NCBI GenBank assembly: GCA_029554865.1
Contig: JAKPUX010000202.1
Location: 1 to 64,000, forward strand
Length of the DNA: 64,000 bases
Reading direction: 5' to 3'
Source of the DNA: a bacterium
GTDB lineage: Bacteria > Zhuqueibacterota > Zhuqueibacteria > Residuimicrobiales > Residuimicrobiaceae
Shown piece by piece: positions 1 to 8,455 of this stretch (the first letter of the stretch is position 1; every line of letters starts with the position of its first letter). A model generated the notes under the pieces. The model was given only the letters and a program-made list of their open reading frames with translations, had not been told where the DNA came from and did not search any database. A program made the translations under genes and the position numbers.

Positions 1-607
1 CCCAGCTGGTATGGATGAGGCCGATGGGGATATTGAGCTCCTTGAGCAGGGTGCGGCCGAAAAAGAAGGCCGTCGCGCTGAAGGTGGCCGCCGACTGCGG
101 GGTGCAGGGCTGCCAGCGGCCGGTACAGTCATCCATGGGAGCGGCTGCGATGCTCTTTTCCACCGTAAAGAGGCGCATCTGCGGGAAATCGGCGGCGGCG
201 ATTTCAGCCGCAGAATTGGCGATCGGGTCGCCCGGCGGCCAGCCGGCCAGCGGCATCTCCATGTTGGACTGGCCGGAGCAAATCCAGACCTCGCCGGTGA
301 GGATATCCATGAAACTTTTGGTGCCGGAGGGGCTGGTCACGGTGACCGTCCAGGGTCCTCCCGCCGCCGGAGTCTTGAGGAAGGCTCGCCACTGGCCGTT
401 GTTGTCCGCAATCGCAGCACTGCGGGCGCCCCAGGAGGCCTCGAGGCCAACCTTCTCTCCTGGCGCTGCCTTTCCCCAGAAAGCGACGCGCTGTCTCTGC
501 TGCAGCACCATATGGTCCCCGAAAATCGCCGGCAGCTCGAGGGCTGCGGCTGCTGCTGCATAGAGAATCGCCGCCATAAACAGGAATCCGCCTTTCAGTA
601 GCCTCAT
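1..607 (-). CDS. Sialate O-acetylesterase-like (SASA family), partial: C-terminus beyond window start
   Basis: Reverse strand reads MRLLKGGFLFMAAILYAAAAAALELPAIFGDHMVLQQRQRVAFWGKAAPG...GEVWICSGQSNMEMPLAGWP...; the SGQSNM motif is typical of SASA-family esterases. Signal peptide at N-terminus. ORF is open at position 1, so it is absent from the supplied track. Confidence 0.85.
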   Translation of the reverse strand, partial: MRLLKGGFLFMAAILYAAAAAALELPAIFGDHMVLQQRQRVAFWGKAAPGEKVGLEASWGARSAAIADNNGQWRAFLKTPAAGGPWTVTVTSPSGTKSFMDILTGEVWICSGQSNMEMPLAGWPPGDPIANSAAEIAAADFPQMRLFTVEKSIAAAPMDDCTGRWQPCTPQSAATFSATAFFFGRTLLKELNIPIGLIHTSW

Positions 608-713
608 TTGCATGCTCCTGATGGTTACAATCCGCTCATCCGCCCGGGATGAGGTATTCTGAGCCCCCTGCCGTCCGGCCGCCAGCCGGTTCCAGCTATC
701 GTAAAGGGGTCGA

Positions 714-1562
714 TCAGAGTGTTCTGGCCGCGAAGGTATCGCCCTGGTTGGGATCACCGGTATCCCAGCCCTTCTTGAACCAGCGTTGGCGCTGATCCGA
801 GGTGCCATGCGTAAAGGCATCAGGGACCACATAGCCCTGGGTGCGGCGCATGATGCGGTCATCACCGACCGCGGAAGCGGCGTTGATCGCCTCATCAAGG
901 TCCCCAGGCTCGAGGATGTTGTTCATCTTCTGGGCATGATGGGCCCAGACGCCGGCGAAAAAGTCGGCCTGCAGCTCGAGGCGGATGGAGTACTGGTTGT
1001 ACTCTTCCTGGCTGACGCGCCCCTGCATGCTGGCGATCTGGTCAGTGATGCCGAGCAGGTTCTGGACATGATGGCCGACCTCATGGGCGATAACGTAAGC
1101 GATGGCAAAATCACCGGGAGCATCGTACTGGTTCTGGAGCTCCGCACAGAAGGCGAGATCGATGTAGACCTTCTCATCTCCCGGACAGTAAAAGGGCCCT
1201 GTCGCAGCCGAGCCGTAGCCGCAGGCGGACTGGACCTGATCAGTGTAGAGTACCAGGGTGGGCATCCGGTACTGCGATCCCGCATTCTGGAAAAGCTTGC
1301 CCCAGACATCCTCGGTATCTTTCAGAACCACCTTGACAAAGGAGGCCAGCTGATTTTCCTCCGCGGAACGCTCCTCTGTGGAGACCGGTGTGGAGGTCGA
1401 GACTCCGGGATTCTCCTGCAAAAACTGCATGGGGTCGCCGCCCAGCAGCCAGACCAGCAGAAGGATGACCAGGGTGCCGATGCCGCCGCCAATCACTCTG
1501 CGTGAGGTTGTGCCGCGGCGATCTTCAACATTTTCACTTTCAGTTCTTCCTTGCCAACGCAT
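714..1562 (-). CDS. Putative neutral zinc metallopeptidase (YpfJ-like, PF04228 type)
   Basis: N-terminal TM (GGIGTLVILLLVWLLGG), HEVGHHVQN zinc motif, YIDLAFC..L and LQADFFAGVWAHHA typical of the family. Confidence 0.92.
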   Translation of the reverse strand: MRWQGRTESENVEDRRGTTSRRVIGGGIGTLVILLLVWLLGGDPMQFLQENPGVSTSTPVSTEERSAEENQLASFVKVVLKDTEDVWGKLFQNAGSQYRMPTLVLYTDQVQSACGYGSAATGPFYCPGDEKVYIDLAFCAELQNQYDAPGDFAIAYVIAHEVGHHVQNLLGITDQIASMQGRVSQEEYNQYSIRLELQADFFAGVWAHHAQKMNNILEPGDLDEAINAASAVGDDRIMRRTQGYVVPDAFTHGTSDQRQRWFKKGWDTGDPNQGDTFAARTL

Positions 1563-1820
1563 TTCATGCTCCTGAGAAGGGGTGAATCGTCCAATTAACG
1601 CAGCAAGTTAGCAAATATGCAATTAAAAATCAATATATTTACCGCGCAAGGACATTCATCGGGAGGAACAGAAAAACGAGAGCCCCCCGGCCGCGTCCTG
1701 ATTGGGGGAAACCCCTCTCTTATGGCTGCGTATACAGAAATGCTTTTTTCGAATCTGATTTTAACGTATATTTATATAGTCGTCGGATGCCATTGCATAA
1801 CACTCTTTCAGGAGGCAACC

Positions 1821-2744
1821 GTGAGAAGTGCGGTAACACTCAACAAGGTCATAAAAAGTTTCGACACCGTTCGGGCGGTGGACAATCTCTCCCTGGAGAT
1901 ACCCCAGGGAGAGATCTTTGGCCTGATCGGACCTAATGGAGCCGGCAAGACCACCACCATCCGCATGCTGCTCGGCATTCTCATGCCGGACTCGGGGACG
2001 ATCGAAATCCTCGGCAAATCAAGCTGCCGGGAGGTGGCCAATCAGGTGGGATTTCTCCCCGAAGAACGCGGACTCTTCAAGCGTATGGTGATCATTGACA
2101 TCATCCGGTTCTTCGCTGAGCTCAAGGGTATCCCCCCACGGAAAGCCACTCCACTGGAGGAAATCTGGCTGGAGCGTTTTGAACTCAAGCCTTGGCGGGA
2201 TAAAAAGGTCGAGGAACTCTCCAAGGGCATGCAGCAAAAGGTGCAGTTCATCACCACCATTCTGCATGAGCCCAGATTGATCTTCCTTGATGAGCCCTTC
2301 AGCGGACTCGATCCGGTCAACACCAACCTCATCAAGGATGTCATGCTCGATCTGGTCAAAAACGGCACCACCATCATCTTCTCCACCCATCTGATGGAGC
2401 AGGCGGAGAAGCTGTGCGACGCTCTCTGTCTGATCGACAAGGGGCGCAGCGTCCTCCAGGGCCGCCTGGCCGAGGTCAAGGGCCGTTTCGGCCGCAACCG
2501 CTGCCGCCTCAGCTATGACGGGGAGGCCCGCTTCCTCAAGGATACCGCGCTGGTGAGCAGGTATGACGATTATGGCCAGTATGTCGAAATCCAGCCCGCC
2601 GAGGGGGTCCAGCCGCAGGCGATTCTGGCCCAGGCTGTCAGCCAGGTTACGGTACGCAGCTTTAACATCACCGAGCCCTCTCTGAACGAGATCTTTATCA
2701 CCGTGGTCAAAGGAGGCGCTAACGCCGGAGGCGATCATGAATAA
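1821..2744 (+). CDS. ABC transporter ATP-binding protein (NatA-like)
   Basis: Walker A GPNGAGKTT, signature LSKGMQQKV, Walker B LIFLDEPFSGLDP. GTG start at 1821 preceded by AGGAGG; the ORF-track start at 1617 lacks support. Confidence 0.93.
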   Translation: MRSAVTLNKVIKSFDTVRAVDNLSLEIPQGEIFGLIGPNGAGKTTTIRMLLGILMPDSGTIEILGKSSCREVANQVGFLPEERGLFKRMVIIDIIRFFAELKGIPPRKATPLEEIWLERFELKPWRDKKVEELSKGMQQKVQFITTILHEPRLIFLDEPFSGLDPVNTNLIKDVMLDLVKNGTTIIFSTHLMEQAEKLCDALCLIDKGRSVLQGRLAEVKGRFGRNRCRLSYDGEARFLKDTALVSRYDDYGQYVEIQPAEGVQPQAILAQAVSQVTVRSFNITEPSLNEIFITVVKGGANAGGDHE

Positions 2745-4023
2745 GACCTGGGTTCTGATCAAACGTGAATTTCTCATCCGGGTCAAGAACAAGGGATTCA
2801 TCATCGGCACCTTTGCTCTGCCCGTACTGATCGTCGTCATCATGGGCATCCAGATCGCAGTTCAGTCCATGGGTGCCCGTGAGAAAAAGACGCTCGCCCT
2901 CATCGACCTCACGGGCGAAGTCGGTCCGGCCTACACAGCCTACATGGATGAAAATTTCCGGGACGACCGCAAGGTGCCGCTTTACACCTTTGAGACGGTC
3001 ACCACCGTCCCGGAGAGCCTGGCTGCAGTGACGGCCCGTTACAGCCTGCTCGTGCAGCAGGAAAAACTGAGTGCGCTGATCATCCTGCCGGCCGATATCT
3101 TTCTGACCAGCCAGTTCGAACTCCACGCCCGCAACATCAGCAACATGGAGTTCAATGCCGCCCTGGAGCGTTCGCTCTCACGGGTGGTCTCCGACCTGCG
3201 GCTGGCCGAGAGCGGCCTCGACCAGGAACTGGTGCGCAAGCTGACGCAGAGAATGGATCTCAAGACCTTCAAGGTGAGCGAGGCCGGCACCAAGGAGGAG
3301 AGCGGTTTCGCCACCTGGGGAATCAGCTACGCCATGATGTTTATCCTCTATATGGCCCTGATCTTTTACGGCCAGTTTGTCATGCGCGGCGTCTATGAGG
3401 ATAAGAACTCGCGGGTTATGGAAGTCGTGCTCTCCTCGGTCCGGGCCGATCAGCTCATGGCGGGAAAGATCATCGGCATCGGCGGAGCAGGACTCCTGCA
3501 GTTTCTGATCTGGGCGCTTTTTGTCGCCCTGGCCTCGGCATATGGCATGACGATGATGAACTATTTCGCCCCAGGAGCGGGTGATTTCCCCCTGCCCACC
3601 ATCTCCTTTTCGGTCTATCTCTTCTTCTTCATTTTTTTTCTACTCGGCTATTTTATCTATGCGACCCTCTATGCCACCCTCGGCAGCATGGTCAACGATG
3701 AGGCAGATGCCCAGAGCCTGCAGTGGCCGGTGACCATGCTGATCGTGCTCGGCTTTCTCTTCATGTTCTTCGTCCTCAACAATCCCAACAGCACTCTGGC
3801 TGTCATCCTCTCCCTCATCCCCTTCTTCACTCCGCTGCTGATGTTTTTACGGCTCTCTGTCGGCGCCGCGCCGATGTGGCAGGTGCTCCTCAGCGTGGTG
3901 CTGATGATCGCCTCGATCATCGCCCTGATCTGGTTCACTGGACGGATTTTCCGGGTCGGCATTTTGATGTATGGTAAAAAGCCCAATCTCCCGGAGGTGC
4001 TGAAATGGATCAAGTACTCCTGA
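2737..4023 (+). CDS. ABC transporter permease (ABC-2 type, NatB-like)
   Basis: N-terminal TM, large extracytoplasmic segment, C-terminal TM cluster. 8-nt overlap with the upstream ATPase gene. Confidence 0.9.
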   Translation: MNKTWVLIKREFLIRVKNKGFIIGTFALPVLIVVIMGIQIAVQSMGAREKKTLALIDLTGEVGPAYTAYMDENFRDDRKVPLYTFETVTTVPESLAAVTARYSLLVQQEKLSALIILPADIFLTSQFELHARNISNMEFNAALERSLSRVVSDLRLAESGLDQELVRKLTQRMDLKTFKVSEAGTKEESGFATWGISYAMMFILYMALIFYGQFVMRGVYEDKNSRVMEVVLSSVRADQLMAGKIIGIGGAGLLQFLIWALFVALASAYGMTMMNYFAPGAGDFPLPTISFSVYLFFFIFFLLGYFIYATLYATLGSMVNDEADAQSLQWPVTMLIVLGFLFMFFVLNNPNSTLAVILSLIPFFTPLLMFLRLSVGAAPMWQVLLSVVLMIASIIALIWFTGRIFRVGILMYGKKPNLPEVLKWIKYS

Positions 4024-4053
4024 TTCGTGAACAGAGGCTGATGTAACAATGCA

Positions 4054-4080
4054 TGAGGGGGCGGGTCTTCCGCCCCCTCA
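4054..4080. terminator. Bidirectional hairpin between convergent genes
   Basis: TGAGGGGGCGG-gtctt-CCGCCCCCTCA, perfect 11-bp stem. It overlaps the stop codon of the minus-strand amidohydrolase. No clear T-run. Confidence 0.5.
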
Positions 4081-5766
4081 CCCGCGCAGAATACGGCCGG
4101 GCAGTTTTCCGGTCTGTTCCCCTTCCGCCACAACGATCTCGCCGTTGACGATGACCCAATCTATGCCCGTCGGGAACTGGTGCGGTTGCACAAAGGTGGC
4201 CCGGTCGATGACCGTCGCCGGATCAAAGAGGACGATATCGGCGAAGCATCCTTCTCTGATCAACCCCCTCTCACGAATGGAAAACTTTTCACAGGGCAGC
4301 GCAGTGATGCGGTGGATCGCCTCTGCCAGGGGGAGCACCTTTTTTTCGTGCACATAGTATCCGAGGTAGCGCGGGAAGGTGCCATAGTAGCGCGGATGGG
4401 GAGTCCCTCTCCCGAGCAGGCCTGAGGGGGAGATGGCGTTGCCGTCCGAACCGACCATGGTGTAGGGGGCGGCGAAGGTGGCCCGGGTATCCTCCTCGCT
4501 CATGCTGAATCCGCACATCCCCACCTGGCCCTCCTCCTCGATGAGAAGACGGCGGGTAAAGTCGAGGGGATCCTCTCCTGCTGCTGTTGCGAGTTCCTCG
4601 ACCGTCTTGCCCTGATAGTCCCGCCTTCCCGAGAGCCAGGCCTGCGTAATCATGATCGAAGCCCAGGAGCCGGTGGCGGCGATCTTGTCGCGCACAAAGG
4701 GGGCCATGTCGGCAAAGCCCCTGGGGTCTTTCAGACGGGCGACAAAAGCGGGATTGCCTCCTTCCCGCGCCCACAGGGGAAAGAGCATCTTCAGCGAAGT
4801 GGCGTAGGCGGTGTAGGGATAGCGGTCGGCGTGCACATTCATCCCCTCGCGGCGGGCGGCCTCGACAGCGGCCAGCAGTTTCGGGGTCTTGTGCCAGTTG
4901 CGCTGCTGGCAGGTCTTGAAATGGGAAATCTGCACGCTCACCCCGGAGTCGCGGCCAATGCGCAGGGTCTCCTCCAAAGCCTCCTCCACGGTGAGGTCCT
5001 CGTTGCGCATATGGGTGGCATAAACCTTGCCATGCCGGGCGACCTCCCTGCACAGAGCGATGATCTCATCGGTGGCGGCGAAAGCCCCGGGGGTGTATTC
5101 GAGCCCGGTGGAGAGCCCCAGGGCCCCCTGCTCCAGGGCGCAGAGCAGATGGCCCTTCATCGCCTCGAGTTCAGCGCCGGCGGGAGGCCGATCTGCGGCC
5201 CCCATCGCCACACTGCGGATGGTGCTGTGGCCGATCAGGGTAGCGTAATTGAGGGCGGACCCCTTTTTACCAAGAACCTCGAAAAAGCCGGCCAGATCGC
5301 TCCACCCCGCTTCAATGCCATATTCCCGGCGCCACTCCTCCTGAACCTCCCTCCTTCCGGTTGAAGTAAGGGGAAACACTGAGTCACCGCAGTTGCCGCC
5401 GATCTCCAGGGTCACCCCCTGGTGGATCTTGCTCTCCGCCCGGGGCTCGGCCAGGAGGTGCAGATCGGTATGGGTGTGGACATCGACAAAGCCGGGGCTG
5501 ACGGCCAAGCCCTTGGCGTCAATGACCTGCGGGCATCCCTCATCGTCGAGACGGCCGACAGCGGCGATGCGGTCGCCGCGGATGCCGATATCCGCCCGAA
5601 CGGGTGCGCCGCCGCTGCCGTCATAGAGGTTCCCGTTGACGATGAGCAGGTCGTAGGGCCGGCGCGAGCAGCCCGTTATGACAGCGCCGGCGGAAGCGAG
5701 CAGGCCGGCGCCGATGCAGCATTGTGTACTTTTCTTGACGAACTCACGTCGGGTCGCGATGGGCAT
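4078..5766 (-). CDS. D-aminoacylase / N-acyl-D-amino-acid deacylase family amidohydrolase, Tat-type lipoprotein
   Basis: MPIATRREFVKKSTQCCIGAGLLASAGAVITGC (RR motif plus lipobox-like C), VSPGFVDVHTHTD, GHSTIR, THMRNE, SDGNAISP...HPRYYGTFPRYLG. Confidence 0.88.
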   Translation of the reverse strand: MPIATRREFVKKSTQCCIGAGLLASAGAVITGCSRRPYDLLIVNGNLYDGSGGAPVRADIGIRGDRIAAVGRLDDEGCPQVIDAKGLAVSPGFVDVHTHTDLHLLAEPRAESKIHQGVTLEIGGNCGDSVFPLTSTGRREVQEEWRREYGIEAGWSDLAGFFEVLGKKGSALNYATLIGHSTIRSVAMGAADRPPAGAELEAMKGHLLCALEQGALGLSTGLEYTPGAFAATDEIIALCREVARHGKVYATHMRNEDLTVEEALEETLRIGRDSGVSVQISHFKTCQQRNWHKTPKLLAAVEAARREGMNVHADRYPYTAYATSLKMLFPLWAREGGNPAFVARLKDPRGFADMAPFVRDKIAATGSWASIMITQAWLSGRRDYQGKTVEELATAAGEDPLDFTRRLLIEEEGQVGMCGFSMSEEDTRATFAAPYTMVGSDGNAISPSGLLGRGTPHPRYYGTFPRYLGYYVHEKKVLPLAEAIHRITALPCEKFSIRERGLIREGCFADIVLFDPATVIDRATFVQPHQFPTGIDWVIVNGEIVVAEGEQTGKLPGRILRG

Positions 5767-6001
5767 GTTCTGGTCTCCCGTATCTACGGTTATCAGCGCA
5801 TCAAATTCCTCTCCCGCAATATAGGGTCGGAGTCGCTTTTTAACAAGCAATTTTACAGCAGACGGGATAAAAAAAATCCTTTTATCTGTCTCCTCCATTG
5901 GTTACATTTGCAGCACGTCAACCGCTCCACCTCCAGCTTCCGGGGGCAGAGTGCGATGCCCTTCCTGTGCAGGCTGCAACCCATCAACCGAAAGAGCGCC
6001 T

Positions 6002-8140
6002 ATGGCCTTTCTCTCCCTGATCGCCGCTATGTCCGGCTCCGCGAGCATGCTTCACCTCCGGCCGGTCGATCTGCTCATCATCATCATCTATTTTTTCTTC
6101 GTCCTCGCCATCGGCTTTTATCTCAAAAAGTTCGCCAGCACCGGCGACGACTTTTTCATGGCCGGCCGCAAGATGACCGCCTGGATCGCCGGGCTGAGCT
6201 TCATCTCCGCCAACCTCAGCTCCCTGGAGACCATGGGCTGGAGTGCCATGGCCTACCAGTACGGCATGCTCGGCGCCCACGGCTACCTCATCGGCGCCAT
6301 CCCGGCTATCCTCTTCCTCGCCATTGTGATGATGCCCTTTTACTACATCTCACGCACCCACTCGGTGCCGGGCTATCTGCAGCTGCGCTACGGTGAGGGC
6401 GCGCGCTCCGTCGCCGGCATCTCCTTTTCATTCATGACCGTGGCGGTGAGCGGCGCCAGCATGTTCGCCATGGCCAAGATCCTCAATCTCCTCCTTGGCT
6501 GGGACATGAATATCAGCATCTGGGTGGCTTCTCTCACCGTGGCTGTCTACGTCACCCTGGGCGGACTGCTCTCGGCGGTCTTTAACGAAGTGCTGCAGTT
6601 CTTCCTGATCTGGCTGGGCTCACTGCTCATCCCCATCCTCGGCATCATCCACGCGGGCGGCTGGGGCAAAATGATGGCGGCGGTGCAGCGCAATGTGGCG
6701 GTGATCCACCCCGCGGTGCAAAACGCCGATTTCACCAGTCTGTGGCAGAACCTCGGCTCCTTTGCCAGCAACCCGATGGGGATCGACTGGTTCGGCATGC
6801 TCTTCGGCCAGGGGATCGCCGTCGCCTTTGGTTACTGGTGCACCGATTTCCTCCAGGTGCAGCGCGTCATTGTCGCCAAGGACCTGCGCTCGGCCCAGAA
6901 CGGCACCATCATCGGGGCGGCCCTGAAGATGATGGTGCCCCTGATCGTCACCATCCCCGGCCTGCTCGGGCTGGCGGTACTGATGAATTCGGACGGCTCG
7001 CCGATGGTGCTGGTGCCCGAAAGCGATCCGCGCGCCGGCATCACCCACAACACCTTCAATGACGTCCTCCCCCTGCTGATGGGCAAGTATCTCGGTCCTG
7101 GGCTGCTCGGCCTGGGAGTGACAGCGATGATCGCCGGCTTTATGTCGGGGATGGCCGGCAATGTCAGCGCCTTCGCCACGGTCTGGACCCACGACGTCTA
7201 CAAACCGCTCATCAACAGAAAGGGCAGCGACCGCCACTATCTCAACATGGGCCGCTGGAGCTCGGTGATCGGCGTGCTGCTTTCCATCGCCACTGCCTAT
7301 ACCCTCTTTTTCTTCTCCAATATTCTCGAATATCTCCAGGTGCTGGTCTTTTTCTTCATCGTGCCCCTGTTCGGCACGGTGATCCTCGGCATGCTCTGGA
7401 AGCGAGCCACCCCTGCCGGCGGATTCTGGGGTTTTCTTGTCGCTATTATCTTCTCAATCAGTATGTGGGCTTTTGTCCATACCTTTCCGCACGGCTATCA
7501 GCCCCAGCCCAAGGTGACGCTCAGCCACGGAGCCGAGGTTCTCCTCACCCGGGCCAATGCGGCTAAACCGGGAGCCATCTCCTACATCAGCATCGAAAGC
7601 GGCGCCCTCGATCTGGTCAATGTGCCCCTTTTCGGCCATGAAGAGGGCGGGGAATTCACCGTGCAGGATCAGCCCCTCTACATGCGCGAGGTCGCGCCGC
7701 TGCGCAAGACCGCCGCGCCCATCCAGATCCTGGCCCCCGAGGTGGTGATTGCCGATACCCGGGAGCAGCAGAAATTCGGCCTCTCCGCCGTCCCGGCACG
7801 CATCAGTCCCGGCGTCAAGGTCCGTTCGACCTTCATCTCCCGCCGCTTCGACCCGGCGGCCTTCAATCCCGACCATGTCAAGGTCATCGCCCGCTCCGAC
7901 AAGGCCAAACCGATGGCGGTCAACATGTACAGCGCCTGGTGGTCGCTGGTGGTCTGCCTGCTGGTCACCATCGTGGTCAGCCTTTTCACCCGGCCCAAGC
8001 CCGAGGCCGAGCTGAAGAATCTGGTGATGGGACTGACGCCCCTGCCCAAAGAGGAAGCCTCACCATGGCACCGCAAGCCCCTTTTCTGGGCGGCCGTCGT
8101 CATGGCTGTTTTCATTGTCATCAACATCATTTTCTGGTGA
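6002..8140 (+). CDS. Sodium:solute symporter (SSS) family with an inserted soluble domain near the C-terminus
   Basis: Multiple TMs with SSS-type segments (FFMAGRKMTAWIAGLSFISANLSSLETMGW...). Soluble ~150-aa stretch at ~7487-7930 before the last TM segments. Confidence 0.9.
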   Translation: MAFLSLIAAMSGSASMLHLRPVDLLIIIIYFFFVLAIGFYLKKFASTGDDFFMAGRKMTAWIAGLSFISANLSSLETMGWSAMAYQYGMLGAHGYLIGAIPAILFLAIVMMPFYYISRTHSVPGYLQLRYGEGARSVAGISFSFMTVAVSGASMFAMAKILNLLLGWDMNISIWVASLTVAVYVTLGGLLSAVFNEVLQFFLIWLGSLLIPILGIIHAGGWGKMMAAVQRNVAVIHPAVQNADFTSLWQNLGSFASNPMGIDWFGMLFGQGIAVAFGYWCTDFLQVQRVIVAKDLRSAQNGTIIGAALKMMVPLIVTIPGLLGLAVLMNSDGSPMVLVPESDPRAGITHNTFNDVLPLLMGKYLGPGLLGLGVTAMIAGFMSGMAGNVSAFATVWTHDVYKPLINRKGSDRHYLNMGRWSSVIGVLLSIATAYTLFFFSNILEYLQVLVFFFIVPLFGTVILGMLWKRATPAGGFWGFLVAIIFSISMWAFVHTFPHGYQPQPKVTLSHGAEVLLTRANAAKPGAISYISIESGALDLVNVPLFGHEEGGEFTVQDQPLYMREVAPLRKTAAPIQILAPEVVIADTREQQKFGLSAVPARISPGVKVRSTFISRRFDPAAFNPDHVKVIARSDKAKPMAVNMYSAWWSLVVCLLVTIVVSLFTRPKPEAELKNLVMGLTPLPKEEASPWHRKPLFWAAVVMAVFIVINIIFW

Positions 8141-8147
8141 GGTCACT

Positions 8148-8384
8148 ATGGAAGAGAGAGAAAAACAAATCCCGATCTGGTTCTTCATCGGGGCGATCGT
8201 CCTGATCTACGGAGCGCTGATCACGGCGACCGGATTTCTCGGCTGGGTCTCCCTTCCACCGGCCGGGACGCGGGTCGCCCTCTGGGAGCTGCATGCCGAT
8301 CTGTGGTGGGGGCTCTTGCTGTTGGCCATCGGCCTCTTTTACAGCCTCAAGTACCGGCCCCGTCGCAAGCACCGCAACGCCTGA
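8148..8384 (+). CDS. Small two-TM membrane protein, possible SSS accessory subunit
   Basis: 78 aa with two hydrophobic segments (WFFIGAIVLIYGALITATGFLGW; LWWGLLLLAIGLFYSL). Starts 7 nt after the symporter stop; GGTGAGGTC upstream. Confidence 0.75.
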   Translation: MEEREKQIPIWFFIGAIVLIYGALITATGFLGWVSLPPAGTRVALWELHADLWWGLLLLAIGLFYSLKYRPRRKHRNA

Positions 8385-8400
8385 CCGCTCACCTATGATA

Positions 8401-8437
8401 AAAAAGCCCGGCTGATCCTTTTCAGTCCGGGCTTTTT
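8401..8437. terminator. Rho-independent terminator, bidirectional
   Basis: AAAAAGCCCGGCTGA...TCAGTCCGGGCTTTTT between convergent genes. Confidence 0.88.
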
Positions 8438-8455
8438 AATTCACTGCTCAGCCGC

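Noticed and set aside
1617-1820. N-terminal extension of the ABC ATPase ORF
   Set aside because: AT-rich, non-homologous leader. A GTG with an AGGAGG site at 1821 begins the conserved domain directly.
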